NCBI GenBank assembly: GCA_046351555.1 | Contig: JAXLYI010000046.1 | Coordinates: forward strand, 19,166-83,165 | Origin: CAISKJ01 sp046351555 | GTDB taxonomy: Bacteria; Myxococcota_A; Polyangia; Polyangiales; Ga0077539 | Length of the DNA: 64,000 bases | Direction: 5' to 3' | Shown: piece by piece, positions 11,518-20,270 of the stretch | How positions within the stretch are numbered: the first letter of the stretch is position 1 | Layout: each line of letters opens with the position of its first letter | The notes under the pieces: generated by a model | Database searches by the model: none | Told to the model about the DNA's origin: nothing | Seen by the model: only the letters and a program-made list of their open reading frames with translations | Translations under genes and position numbers: made by a program

Positions 11518-13854
11518 ATGCGAAGCCTCCCCCTGGCCGCGCTCGCTGCCGTCCTCGCCCTGGGCGTGGGCTGTGGCCGCACCGAGCTCGAGACCGAGCC
11601 CCTCGACGCCGCCGTCGACCGCCCCGACGTCCGCGACGACGACGTCAACATCGACGCCGACGTGCCCGACGGGGACGTGATCATCGTCGACGACGACGTG
11701 GTCGTCCCCCCCGACGAGGACGTCATCGCGCCCCCCGACGAGGACGTGATCGTCATCGAGGAGGACGTCGTCGTCATCGACGAGGACATCCCGGTGCTGT
11801 GCGTCGACCCGCTCCGCCGCTGCGGCGACCGCTGCGTCGACACGCAGAGCGACCCGACCAACTGCGGCGCCTGCGGCGCTGCCTGCCGGAGCGGGCGCTG
11901 CGCGGCGGGCGCGTGCGTGCCGGTGTGCCCGATGGGGACGGCCGAGTGCGCCGGGGCCTGCGTCGACCTCTCGAGCGACCGCTTCAACTGCGGCGCCTGC
12001 GGCAACGCCTGCACCGCGACGCAGACCTGCACCTCGGGCATGTGCACGTCGGTGTGCCCCTCGGGCCAGTCGCTCTGCGGGATGGCCTGCGTCGACCTGC
12101 GCGCCGACCGGGCCAACTGCGGCTCGTGCGGCAACGCCTGCCCGACCGGCTTCGTGTGCAACGGCGGCACCTGCCAGACGGTGTGCGACGCGCCCCTCCG
12201 CGCCTGCAACGGCGCCTGCGTCAACGTGCAGACCGACCCGCAGAACTGCGGCGGCTGCGGGACGCGCTGCGCCGCCGGCCAGGTGTGCGCGGCGGGCGCC
12301 TGCCAGACCACCTGCGCGGCCCCCAACGTCGCCTGCAACGGCGCCTGCGTGAACCTCCAGAACGACCCGTCCAACTGCGGCGCGTGCGGGCGCTCGTGCC
12401 CGGCCGGCGCGGCCTGCGGCCTCGGCATCTGCACGCTCACCTGCCCCTTCCCGGCGGCGCGCTGCGGCGGCACCTGCGTCATCACCCTCAACGACCCCAA
12501 CAACTGCGGCGCCTGCGGCAACCGCTGCCCCGCCGGCCAGCTCTGCTCCTTCGGGAGCTGCCAGGCCATGTGCACCGCGCCGCTGGTGCCGTGCAACAGC
12601 GGCTGCACCGACTTCCGCATCGACCCGACCAACTGCGGCGCGTGCGGCACCCGCTGCGCCGCCGGCCAGATCTGCCTCCTCGGCCGCTGCGGCTCGCCGC
12701 CCGGCTGCATGCCGCCCCGCACCATCTGCCCCGGCGGCTGCACCGACCAGCAGACCGACCCGCGCAACTGCGGCGCCTGCGGGCGTGTGTGCGGCGCGGG
12801 CCAGACGTGCACCGGCGGCACCTGCGTGGGCTCGACCTGCATGGCGCCGCAGGTGCAGTGCGGCGGCCGCTGCGTCAACCCGACGAGCGACCCGGCCAAC
12901 TGCGGCTCGTGCGGCAACGCCTGCCCCGCCGGCTCGATGTGCGTCGGGGGGATGTGCCAGGGCCGCTGCCGCGCGCCCCAGATCGAGTGCGGCAGCGGCT
13001 GCACCGACGTCCAGACCGACCCGCAGAACTGCGGCGGCTGCGGCACCGTGTGCCCCGGCTCGGCCGTCTGCATCGGCGGCGTGTGCGGCACGCCCTGCCC
13101 GGCGCCCCGCACCACCTGCGGCGCCCGCTGCGTCGACACGCAGACCGACCCGACCAACTGCGGGGCCTGCGGCACCGCCTGCACGACGGGCCAGACGTGC
13201 ACCGCCGGCCGCTGCGTCACGATGATGACCTGCGCCTCGCCGCGGACGATGTGCGGCGCCGCCTGCGTCGACACCCAGACCGACCCCTCCAACTGCGGCG
13301 GCTGCGGCACGCGCTGCCCCGCCGGGACGCCCTGCACGGCCGGCCGCTGCGCCTGCCCGGGCACCACCGTCCTCTGCGGGGGCTTCTGCGTCGACACGAG
13401 CTCGTCGCCGCTCGACTGCGGCGCCTGCGGCAACGCCTGCCCGGCGACCCAGTCGTGCGTCGGCGGCCGCTGCGCCTGCGCCCCGCCGCTCTCGTCGTGC
13501 GGCGGCCGCTGCATCAACACCCTCGCCGACCCGCAGAACTGCGGGCGCTGCGGCAACGTCTGCGGCGCCACCTTCGGCTGCGTGAGCGGCGCCTGCCAGT
13601 GCCCCGCGCCGCTCTCGGCCTGCGGCGGGCGCTGTCTCAACACCAACAACGACCCGCAGAACTGCGGCTCCTGCGGCAACCGCTGCGGCGCCGGCCAGGT
13701 GTGCGTCGGCGGCCGCTGCGGCTGCCCGGCCAACAACACGCTCTGCAACGGCATGTGCGTCAACACCAACTTCTCCCAGCAGAACTGCGGCCGCTGCGGC
13801 AACGCCTGCGCGATGCGGCAGTTCTGCGTCCTCGGCACCTGCCGCGGGCTCTGA
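11518..13854 (+). CDS. Lipoprotein with 16 Cys-rich repeats
   Basis: The product has 778 residues. MRSLPLAALAAVLALGVGC is a lipoprotein signal, followed by about 75 very acidic residues (repeated PPDEDVI and DDDVVV). The remainder is 16 tandem repeats of about 42 residues with the core CVDTQTDPTNCGACG followed by C-x5-C-x4-C. Each repeat has eight or so cysteines in fixed spacing, so about 130 cysteines in all, presumably disulfide-bonded at the cell surface. The repeat resembles the cysteine-rich type common in myxobacteria (MXAN_6577-like) and the plant Stig1 pattern. No catalytic motif is visible; adhesion, matrix or spacing roles are conjecture. It ends directly against the GTG of the next gene. 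Confidence 0.88.
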   Translation: MRSLPLAALAAVLALGVGCGRTELETEPLDAAVDRPDVRDDDVNIDADVPDGDVIIVDDDVVVPPDEDVIAPPDEDVIVIEEDVVVIDEDIPVLCVDPLRRCGDRCVDTQSDPTNCGACGAACRSGRCAAGACVPVCPMGTAECAGACVDLSSDRFNCGACGNACTATQTCTSGMCTSVCPSGQSLCGMACVDLRADRANCGSCGNACPTGFVCNGGTCQTVCDAPLRACNGACVNVQTDPQNCGGCGTRCAAGQVCAAGACQTTCAAPNVACNGACVNLQNDPSNCGACGRSCPAGAACGLGICTLTCPFPAARCGGTCVITLNDPNNCGACGNRCPAGQLCSFGSCQAMCTAPLVPCNSGCTDFRIDPTNCGACGTRCAAGQICLLGRCGSPPGCMPPRTICPGGCTDQQTDPRNCGACGRVCGAGQTCTGGTCVGSTCMAPQVQCGGRCVNPTSDPANCGSCGNACPAGSMCVGGMCQGRCRAPQIECGSGCTDVQTDPQNCGGCGTVCPGSAVCIGGVCGTPCPAPRTTCGARCVDTQTDPTNCGACGTACTTGQTCTAGRCVTMMTCASPRTMCGAACVDTQTDPSNCGGCGTRCPAGTPCTAGRCACPGTTVLCGGFCVDTSSSPLDCGACGNACPATQSCVGGRCACAPPLSSCGGRCINTLADPQNCGRCGNVCGATFGCVSGACQCPAPLSACGGRCLNTNNDPQNCGSCGNRCGAGQVCVGGRCGCPANNTLCNGMCVNTNFSQQNCGRCGNACAMRQFCVLGTCRGL
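11800..13850 (+). repeat. 16 tandem ~126-bp repeats coding Cys-rich modules
   Basis: Sixteen in-frame units of roughly 120-135 bp each contain a segment coding for NCG(A/G/S)CG. Units 11 and 12 are closest to each other (both carry CVDTQTDP). The last four units lose three or four residues between the final cysteine and the next unit. The array is coding, not CRISPR. Confidence 0.85.
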
Positions 13855-14826
13855 GTGCGCGCCCCCCGCGCCGCGCGCCGATCACCGTTGCGTGACGTCG
13901 CGCGGCGCCTCCCGCTCCCCCTCCTCGCCCTCGCCGTCGTCGCCGCCTCCCTCGTCCTCGGGGTGCGGTGGATCGCGTGCGCGCAGCGGATCCCCCGCCC
14001 GACGCGCCGCCCGGGCACGCTCACCGAGCGGCTATGGGAGTTTCCGACGAGCCCGATCGGGCCGACGCGGGTGGCGGTGTTGTTGCCGCCCGCGCGCGCG
14101 GCGGGCGAGCGGTGGCCGCTGCTCGTGGCGCTCTCGGGCTGGGGCGAGTCGGCGCGCGGCCCGGAGGAGGGCGTGTGGGGCTGGGCGCACGACTACGAGC
14201 TCGGGGCCTCCGACGCCGAGCTGCGGCGACGTCGCCTGCGCCCCGAGGCCTTCCTGGGCTTCGTCGCGCCGCCGCGCTTCGAAGCGCTCCGCCGCGACCT
14301 CGCGCGCCGCCCGTACCGGGGCCTGGTGGTGGTGACGCCGTACACGCCCGACGTGCTCAACCCCGACGGCGGCGACCCCTCGGCGGCGTGGGGCGACTGG
14401 CTGGTGAGCACGGTGCTCCCGCGCGCGCGGGCCGAGCTGCCGGTGATCGCGACGCGCGAGGCGACGGGCGTCGACGGCGTGTCACTCGGCGGGCTGCTCG
14501 CGCTCGAGACGGGGCTCCGTCACCCCGAAGCGTTCGGCGTGGTGGGCTCGCTCCAGGCCGCGGTGCGCAACCGGGTCGAGCGGGTGATGGCCCGCCACGT
14601 CGCGTCGCCCGCGCGCCCGCCGCAGCGCATCCGGCTGGTGGGGACGCGCAGCGACTCGCTCACGCGCGACATCACCGCGCTCGACGCGGCGATGACGGTG
14701 CGGCGCATCCCGCACGAGTTCAGGGTGGTGGAGGGGCCGCACGACTACGTGTTCAACCGGGGCGCCGGGGGCGTGGAGATGCTGCTCTTCCACGACCGCG
14801 CACTGCGCGGCGAAGCCTCGCCGTAA
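13855..14826 (+). CDS. Membrane-anchored alpha/beta hydrolase
   Basis: The product has 323 residues, starting at a GTG that directly follows the TGA of the upstream gene. An N-terminal hydrophobic segment (LPLPLLALAVVAASLVLGV) acts as signal anchor. The rest is an esterase-like alpha/beta hydrolase: VAVLLPPARAAGERWPLLVALSG, a nucleophile elbow GVDGVSLGGLLALE with serine near residue 210, and a C-terminal histidine in VVEGPHDYVFNRG. It resembles esterase D/feruloyl-esterase-type enzymes; the substrate is unknown. The 0-bp spacing to the Cys-rich lipoprotein gene suggests cotranscription. Because the GTG lacks a clear ribosome-binding site, translational coupling to the preceding gene is likely. 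Confidence 0.78.
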   Translation: MRAPRAARRSPLRDVARRLPLPLLALAVVAASLVLGVRWIACAQRIPRPTRRPGTLTERLWEFPTSPIGPTRVAVLLPPARAAGERWPLLVALSGWGESARGPEEGVWGWAHDYELGASDAELRRRRLRPEAFLGFVAPPRFEALRRDLARRPYRGLVVVTPYTPDVLNPDGGDPSAAWGDWLVSTVLPRARAELPVIATREATGVDGVSLGGLLALETGLRHPEAFGVVGSLQAAVRNRVERVMARHVASPARPPQRIRLVGTRSDSLTRDITALDAAMTVRRIPHEFRVVEGPHDYVFNRGAGGVEMLLFHDRALRGEASP

Positions 14827-14832
14827 GGGGCT

Positions 14833-17055
14833 TCAGGAGGTGCCGGCGTAGACGCAGTAGGAGCCCTGGAGGTCGGGGGGGTACTGCGGGCCGAAGAGGT
14901 CCTGCTGGCAGACCATCCCGGTCGGGCAGGTGCAGAGCGACCCGGGGGGGACGGTCGCGCGCAGCGACTCGGGCACGCCGCAGCGGCAGGTGCAGACGAG
15001 CCGCCGGGCGCGCTCCCGGCCGGTCGGGTCGCTGGCCTCGTCGTAGCGGTACGACATGCACACGCCCGAGCGGCACGCGCGCGAGCCGGACTCGACGTAG
15101 ATCTCCGTCCCGCGGAAGCAGCCGTCGGTGACACCGGACGCGGGCGTACACGCGGCGCCGCCGGGCCGCGGCGGGGTGCAGCCCGCGCCGACTGCCACGG
15201 TGCCGCTGCACGCGGGCGCGGCCGGTGGGGGCGACGCCTCGGTCGCCGCGCACTCGATGACCGCGGTGGCGCCGGGGACGAGGCCGGCGCCCGAGGTGAA
15301 CTCGATGTGCTGGCGGCAGTCGGGCGCGAAGGGGTCGGGGCGCGTGTCGTAGTAGAAGCCCTCGCGGCCGGCGGGCGGGGCCATGCCGGGCGGCACCGCG
15401 ACCTGGGCGACGACGCAGGTGTCGCGCATCAGTTGGGCGTCGCGCTCGCCGGGCGCGCGGCCGCGGGCGGCGACGCAGGCGCTCGCGGCCGAGATGGACG
15501 CGGGGAGGATCTCGCGGACGATGCAGTTGGTGCGGACGCAGTTGCCGCGGGTGTCGCCGGGCTCGCAGGCGGAGGCGACGGTCTCGATCGGGCGCGGGAG
15601 GCAGCGGCCGGCGAGGCGCGACTGGACGCGCTCAACGATCTGCTGGAGGGCGGGGGAGTAGTCGTTCCTGCAGATCGAGCTGACGGCGCCGGTCTGGTAG
15701 CGCTCGGCGAAGCGGCGGGCCACCTGGACGACGCGGCGCGAGGGCCACGCGAAGTACTGCGCGACCGAGTCGCAGGAGGAGGCCATGGTCGATCCCTCGC
15801 GGCGGCAGGCGGGCACGACGCGGGTGGAGCACATCGGATCCATGTTGCGCTGGCGCATGGAGACGGGGCCCTCGGCGCTCATCCCGGTGTAGCCGTCGGA
15901 GCCGTCAGGCATGCGGCCGAGGAGGGCGTCGTAGTCGACCTCGGTCGTCGACCCGTTCATGCGGGTGGGGAGGTTGATGGGCACACCGGCGATGGCGGAG
16001 AAGGTGACGAGGTCGGGGCGGCCGGGCTTGAGCGAGGTGAAGCCGCGGGTCGGGCGCGTGGGGTCGATGTAACGGTCGAGGGGCCAGGTCGGGTCCTGCG
16101 GGGAGCCCGGGGTGTACATGTAGAAGCGGAGGTTGAGGTCGGCGCTCGACCACTCGGGCGACATGATGTCGAACACGCTGACCGCGTCGGTGCACGGCAC
16201 GCCCCGCTCGGCGTAGCGGCAGTCGCGGGTCGAGCCGTCCTCCTCGTCGGTCACCATCACCAGCGCGAGCACCGCGTTGTCGCGCACGAAGCCCGCGTTG
16301 GGGTCGGTGTTGCCGGCCTGCGCGCGGGGGTTGTGGATGATGAGCGCGCGGTACATCGACTCGAGCTGCTGCTCCAGGCCGCACCCGGCGATCGACAGGT
16401 ATGCGTTGCAGATGAACTCCTCGCGGAACAGCTCCGCGCTCGAGGTCATCGCGTCGAACGAGAGGAAGCTCGGGAACTGGTTGGGGTCCATCGTGCAGCG
16501 CGCGGGGCGGCGGCCGGGCGGCGCGGTGGTCCACGGGTAGTGCTGGCGGAGCGCGGCGCCGTTGCGGATCGGGTTGAGGAGCCCGTCGTCGCCCTGGTCG
16601 GTGTTGGCGCACGAGGGCACCACGCTGCCGGGCGTGCCCAGGTCGGAGGAGATCACGCCGACGTGGAGGCTCCTCACCGGGGGGTACCGCGGCCGCATCG
16701 TCGTCGGGTCGACCGGCGGGTTGACGAGCTGGTCGATGAGGAGACCGAAGTTGCGCGCGAGGTTCGCCTGGTTCTCCGACATGGTGCTCGAGTTGTCGAC
16801 CTCGAAGAGGATGTCGACGTCCGTGACCGCGTCGTTCGTCACGGGGATGCGGATGCCGGAGCGGAGCGTGGGCGCGCCGCCGACGCAGGTGCCGCCCGAC
16901 GCGTCGCCGGGTGGGACGCCGCCCTCGCCCGTCGGGACGTCGCCGCCGTCGCCGGGGAAGGGCCCGGTGGTCGTGGCGGGACAGGCGGGCAGCGCGAGCG
17001 AGAGCGCGGCGAGCGCCGCAAGGACGTGGGCGCGTGAGATGACTGGGTTCCCCAT
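14833..17055 (-). CDS. VWA-like lipoprotein with Cys-rich C-terminus
   Basis: The product has 740 residues. Its signal MGNPVISRAHVLAALAALSLALPAC ends in a lipobox-like LPAC. After a Gly/Pro-rich linker a von Willebrand A-like domain begins with VTDVDILFEVDNSSTM, a MIDAS-type D-x-S-x-S variant. The domain continues with LHVGVISSDLGTPG and, later, LALVMVTDEEDGS. The C-terminal third has many cysteines and ends in short C-x-C-rich segments (RLVCTCRCGVPESL, GSLCTCPTGMVC), again suggesting a disulfide-stabilised surface protein. The family is common in myxobacteria; its function is unknown, and metal-dependent protein binding is the usual VWA role. The ATG at 17055 was selected for the signal peptide. 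The gene converges on the hydrolase at 14826 with 6 bp between them. Confidence 0.82.
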   Translation of the reverse strand: MGNPVISRAHVLAALAALSLALPACPATTTGPFPGDGGDVPTGEGGVPPGDASGGTCVGGAPTLRSGIRIPVTNDAVTDVDILFEVDNSSTMSENQANLARNFGLLIDQLVNPPVDPTTMRPRYPPVRSLHVGVISSDLGTPGSVVPSCANTDQGDDGLLNPIRNGAALRQHYPWTTAPPGRRPARCTMDPNQFPSFLSFDAMTSSAELFREEFICNAYLSIAGCGLEQQLESMYRALIIHNPRAQAGNTDPNAGFVRDNAVLALVMVTDEEDGSTRDCRYAERGVPCTDAVSVFDIMSPEWSSADLNLRFYMYTPGSPQDPTWPLDRYIDPTRPTRGFTSLKPGRPDLVTFSAIAGVPINLPTRMNGSTTEVDYDALLGRMPDGSDGYTGMSAEGPVSMRQRNMDPMCSTRVVPACRREGSTMASSCDSVAQYFAWPSRRVVQVARRFAERYQTGAVSSICRNDYSPALQQIVERVQSRLAGRCLPRPIETVASACEPGDTRGNCVRTNCIVREILPASISAASACVAARGRAPGERDAQLMRDTCVVAQVAVPPGMAPPAGREGFYYDTRPDPFAPDCRQHIEFTSGAGLVPGATAVIECAATEASPPPAAPACSGTVAVGAGCTPPRPGGAACTPASGVTDGCFRGTEIYVESGSRACRSGVCMSYRYDEASDPTGRERARRLVCTCRCGVPESLRATVPPGSLCTCPTGMVCQQDLFGPQYPPDLQGSYCVYAGTS

Positions 17056-17114
17056 GGTGGTGGCCTCCGTCAACGACGCTACGTCGCGTGCCATCCGCGG
17101 CGCAACGCGTAACG

Positions 17115-18029
17115 CTACGGCAGGCCCCAGGGCCCCCGCACCGTGGCGTAGACCGACGCGGGCAGCGCGACCTGCACCGCCTCGCCGGGGCGCATCCACG
17201 CGAGGATCTCTTCGAGCGCACCGCGCTCCATCGACGTGCAGCCCGCGGTGGTGGACGACGCGCCGGCCCACACGTGGAGGAAGATGCAGCTCCCTCCGCG
17301 CGGCACCCGCGGCGCGGTGTTGTGCTCGACGAACACCACCCAGCGGTAGAGCCCGTCGGCGCGCACCATGGTCTCGGCGCTGTTCCAGTCAGGCGTGACG
17401 GAGGCGCCGTCGAGCACCTCGTTGTAGTGGGCGGAGGCGGGGTCGTCGGGGCAGCGCCACGTCGGCGTGGTCACCGTGTACGCGAAGGCCCCCGCGTCGG
17501 AGTGGTCGCCGTACACCGCGCCGAGCGCGAACACGCCCGCGGGGCTGCGCCCGTCGCCCTCGCTCTTGCCCGGCCCCTCGCAGCCTGCGGGGGCGCCCTG
17601 GCCGTGCAGCCCGCGCCCCCAGCCGAGCCCCGCGCGCCCCATCGCGACCGCGACGCGCGCGCCGACGGGCGTCCAGCGCCCGCCGGGCGTCCGCTCGTAG
17701 CGGAGGAGGTCGCCGTGGGTCGCGCCCCACGTGGGGACGATCACCAGCACCACCTGCGAGACGCGTGAGGTGAGAGGCGACACCGACGCGCCGCAGGAGG
17801 GCGCGACGGGCACGTCGGTGGGCGTCTGCGCGTCGGGCGTTGGCGCGTCGGTCGGTGCCGGGGCGTCGACCGCGGGCACGTCGGGCGCCGCGTCGCGCGG
17901 GCTCGCCGCGTCCACGGGCGCGTCGGTCGCGGCGACGTCGCGGGGCGTGAGGGGCTGCGGCGCCGGCGCCTGCGCGCAGCCGACGAGCGCCACCACCACC
18001 GCCGACCACGCGCGCGCCGCGAGCACCAT
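17115..18029 (-). CDS. L,D-transpeptidase (YkuD)-like lipoprotein
   Basis: The product has 304 residues. The signal MVLAARAWSAVVVALVGC is followed by an Asp/Ala/Pro linker of about 60 residues. The C-terminal 190 residues match the YkuD fold: KSEGDGRSPAGVFALGAVYG, then CIFLHVWAGASSTTAGCTSM, which holds the active-site His (about residue 252) and the nucleophilic Cys (about 264) in the S-T-A-G-C context. L,D-transpeptidases form 3-3 cross-links or attach proteins to peptidoglycan. Many family members with this LHVW variant are of unproven activity, so 'L,D-transpeptidase-like' is safer. It is upstream of and in the same direction as the VWA lipoprotein, with a 59-bp gap. Confidence 0.85.
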   Translation of the reverse strand: MVLAARAWSAVVVALVGCAQAPAPQPLTPRDVAATDAPVDAASPRDAAPDVPAVDAPAPTDAPTPDAQTPTDVPVAPSCGASVSPLTSRVSQVVLVIVPTWGATHGDLLRYERTPGGRWTPVGARVAVAMGRAGLGWGRGLHGQGAPAGCEGPGKSEGDGRSPAGVFALGAVYGDHSDAGAFAYTVTTPTWRCPDDPASAHYNEVLDGASVTPDWNSAETMVRADGLYRWVVFVEHNTAPRVPRGGSCIFLHVWAGASSTTAGCTSMERGALEEILAWMRPGEAVQVALPASVYATVRGPWGLP

Positions 18030-18059
18030 GGCGCCGGAGGCTACACCCGCCGCCCGCCG

Positions 18060-19304
18060 CTACGCGAGCTCGCCGCGCGCGACGAGCTCCACGATGCGCG
18101 CGCACGTGCGGTGAAACGCGTCGGCCGCCATCCGCAGGTGCGCCTCCGGCGTGTCCTCCTCGCGCGTGTGGCTGAGGCCGTTGGTCGACGACGCGAAGAT
18201 CATCACCGTCGGCACCTCGCGCGCCATCTCGCTCGCGTCGTGGAGCGCGCCGCTCGGCAGCTCGACGTCGTGGCCCTCCACCTCGCGCACGCTCCGGCGC
18301 GCGGCGTCGAGGAGGCGCGGGTGGAAGGGCATCGGCGGGATGCGGAAGATCGGCTCCCACGCCACCGTGCAGCCCTCGGCCGCGGCCGCGCGGTCGGCGG
18401 CGTCGCGCGACTCGGCGAGCATCGCCGCGAGGTGCCCGGCGTCTATGTGGCGCATGTCGAGGGTGATCCGCGTCTCGCCCGCGACCGCCGTCACCACGCC
18501 GGGCCAGCACTGCGCGTGGCCGACGGTGGTGACGCCGTCGTGGCGCGCGCCGATCTCCGCGACCTCCAGCGCGAAGCGGGCCGCCGCGCGGAAGGAGTCG
18601 CGCCGCATCGCCATCGGCATCGTGCCCGCGTGGGCGGCCTGGCCGCGGAAGACGAGGCGCTCGCGCTCGATCCCCTTGGTGCCGGTGACGGTGCAGATGC
18701 CCTTGCCCATCGACTCGAGCACGGGGCCCTGCTCGATGTGGACCTCCGCGTAGGCCGCGACGTCCTTCATCCGGGCCCGCGCGCCGTCGAGCCGGTCGAG
18801 CTCGACGCCGTACCCGCGGAGCACCTCGGGGAGCTTCGCGCCCTCCTTGTCGCTGAGCCCGCGCAGCGTCGCGAGGTCGAGCGTGCCCACGCACGCCGCG
18901 GAGCCGAACAGGCTGCGGCCGAAGCGCGCGCCCTCTTCGTCGGCCCAGTCGACCAGCGCGACCGTCACCGGGGGCTTCCCGTTGCGGGCGAACGCGCGGA
19001 GGAGCTCGAGGCCCGCCATCACCCCGAGCGCGCCGTCGAGCCAGCCGCCCTTGGGCACGGAGTCGAGGTGGCTGCCGACCACCAGCGTGCGCGGCGACTC
19101 GCCGGCGAGCACGACCCAGAGGTTGCCGGCCTCGTCTTCGCTGACGGTGACGGGGAGCGAGGCGACGCTCTCGCGAAGGAAGGCGCGGGCCTTCACCCAC
19201 TCGGGCGTCCAGGCGAGGCGGCGGCTGCCGTCGGGGCCGCCCGTGCGCTCGGCGAGGGTGCGGAGGTCGGCGATCACGCGGGCGGGGTCGTAGGGGGCGT
19301 CCAT
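18060..19304 (-). CDS. M20-family amidohydrolase (N-carbamoyl-L-amino acid hydrolase/allantoate type)
   Basis: The product has 414 residues, the usual family length. The dinuclear metal site motifs are present: VVGSHLDSVPKGGWLDGALG near residue 85 and VDWADEEGARFGRSLFGSAA near residue 125. A dimerisation-domain region with GTKGIERERLVFRGQAAHAG and TLDMRHIDAGH follows, and the protein ends in LPSGALHDASEMA. Enzymes of this group (HyuC, AllC, UAAC) hydrolyse N-carbamoyl amino acids or ureido compounds. The exact substrate cannot be read from the sequence. The ATG at 19304 starts just before MDAPYDPARVIADLR; the longer frame upstream lacks family similarity. It is cytoplasmic and reads away from the 19518 operon, with 213 bp between. 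Confidence 0.88.
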   Translation of the reverse strand: MDAPYDPARVIADLRTLAERTGGPDGSRRLAWTPEWVKARAFLRESVASLPVTVSEDEAGNLWVVLAGESPRTLVVGSHLDSVPKGGWLDGALGVMAGLELLRAFARNGKPPVTVALVDWADEEGARFGRSLFGSAACVGTLDLATLRGLSDKEGAKLPEVLRGYGVELDRLDGARARMKDVAAYAEVHIEQGPVLESMGKGICTVTGTKGIERERLVFRGQAAHAGTMPMAMRRDSFRAAARFALEVAEIGARHDGVTTVGHAQCWPGVVTAVAGETRITLDMRHIDAGHLAAMLAESRDAADRAAAAEGCTVAWEPIFRIPPMPFHPRLLDAARRSVREVEGHDVELPSGALHDASEMAREVPTVMIFASSTNGLSHTREEDTPEAHLRMAADAFHRTCARIVELVARGELA

Positions 19305-19517
19305 GACGGGGAAGAGTAGAGCGGGAGGGCGGCGGGGTACCAGCGTCACCGCGGGGTTGCGCGCGGCGCGGCGCACCACCTGTGCACCTGCGCCTCAGGT
19401 CGGGGCCCCGGGGCATGCGGAAACACGCGGCGCCCGGTTTGCAAAGGGATCCAGTGGCGCGGCGACGCGCCAGCAAGCACCCGAAACCCCTCACCCACCC
19501 ACCGCGCAGAGACCGTC

Positions 19518-19763
19518 ATGAACCGCTCGATCTTCCGCACGACGCTCCTGGTCGCCCTCCTCGGCTTCTCCACCGCGTCCTTCGCGTGCCCCGACTGCCG
19601 GGCCGCGCTCGCCGCGCGGGCGCAGGTGTTCGACGCCTCGTTCGCGCCGCACCTGCTGGTGATGTTCATCCCCTTCATCCTGATGGGCGCGCTGGCGGCG
19701 TCGCTCAACCGCTGGCCGCGGCGGCGCCGGCACCTGCGCGGCCTCGCGGCGCGCGCGGCCTGA
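19518..19763 (+). CDS. Small exported membrane protein with CPDC motif
   Basis: The product has 81 residues. MNRSIFRTTLLVALLGFSTASFA is a clear signal peptide, followed at once by CPDC and a second hydrophobic stretch (HLLVMFIPFILMGALAASL). The C-terminus is Arg-rich and would face the cytoplasm. I do not recognise a named family. The CPDC pair could bind metal or form a disulfide; with the DUF2243 gene 8 bp downstream, a role in respiratory-chain assembly or metal delivery is possible but unproven. Confidence 0.75.
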   Translation: MNRSIFRTTLLVALLGFSTASFACPDCRAALAARAQVFDASFAPHLLVMFIPFILMGALAASLNRWPRRRRHLRGLAARAA

Positions 19764-19771
19764 GGCGCGCG

Positions 19772-20266
19772 ATGGAGGGCGACGTCCGCCAGGGCCCGCT
19801 GGTCGCGGCCGGACTGCTGCTCGGCACGGGCCTCGGGGGCTTCGTCGACGGCATCACGCTCCACCAGATTCTCCAGTGGCACAACATGCTGTCGAGCGTG
19901 CGGCCGCCCGTCACGCTCGTCGACATGAAGGTGAACATGGTGTGGGACGGCGTCTTCCACGCCGGCACGTGGCTGATGACGGCGGCGGGCCTCGCGGCCC
20001 TGTGGCGCGCGGGGCGGCGGCCGGACGTCCCGTGGTCGGGGCGCACCTTCGCGGGCGGGCTCGCGGCGGGGTGGGGCCTCTTCAACTTCATCGAGGGCGT
20101 GGTCGACCACCACCTGCTCGGGCTCCACCACGTCCACCCGGGCGCCGGGCAGCTCGCGTGGGACGTGGGCTTCCTCGCGTCGGGCGTCGCGCTCACCGCG
20201 CTCGGCGCCGGGCTCGTGCGCGCGGGGCGCGACGACCGCGAGCCGCGGGGCGCCTCCGTGGCGTGA
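19772..20266 (+). CDS. DUF2243-family membrane protein
   Basis: The product has 164 residues and four hydrophobic segments. The family's histidine-rich signatures are present: GLGGFVDGITLHQILQWHNML, NMVWDGVFHAGTW, NFIEGVVDHHLLGLHHVHPG and WDVGFLASGVA. The conserved histidines in the membrane suggest metal or heme contact. DUF2243 genes in proteobacteria are often near cytochrome-oxidase genes (general knowledge), but none is in this window. The start ATG lies 8 bp after the stop of the CPDC protein gene, so the two are almost certainly one transcript. It ends 4 bp from the convergent kinase gene. Confidence 0.88.
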   Translation: MEGDVRQGPLVAAGLLLGTGLGGFVDGITLHQILQWHNMLSSVRPPVTLVDMKVNMVWDGVFHAGTWLMTAAGLAALWRAGRRPDVPWSGRTFAGGLAAGWGLFNFIEGVVDHHLLGLHHVHPGAGQLAWDVGFLASGVALTALGAGLVRAGRDDREPRGASVA

Positions 20267-20270
20267 CGGG

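Noticed and set aside
11800..13850. CRISPR-like regular repeats
   Set aside because: Repeats are protein-coding, divergent and in frame (126-bp class), with no short identical repeat and unique spacer pattern.
7906..13854. Apparent single giant frame joining opposite strand sequence to the Cys-rich protein
   Set aside because: Only the part from 11518 has a signal peptide and coherent sequence; the upstream part is a shadow of genes on the minus strand.
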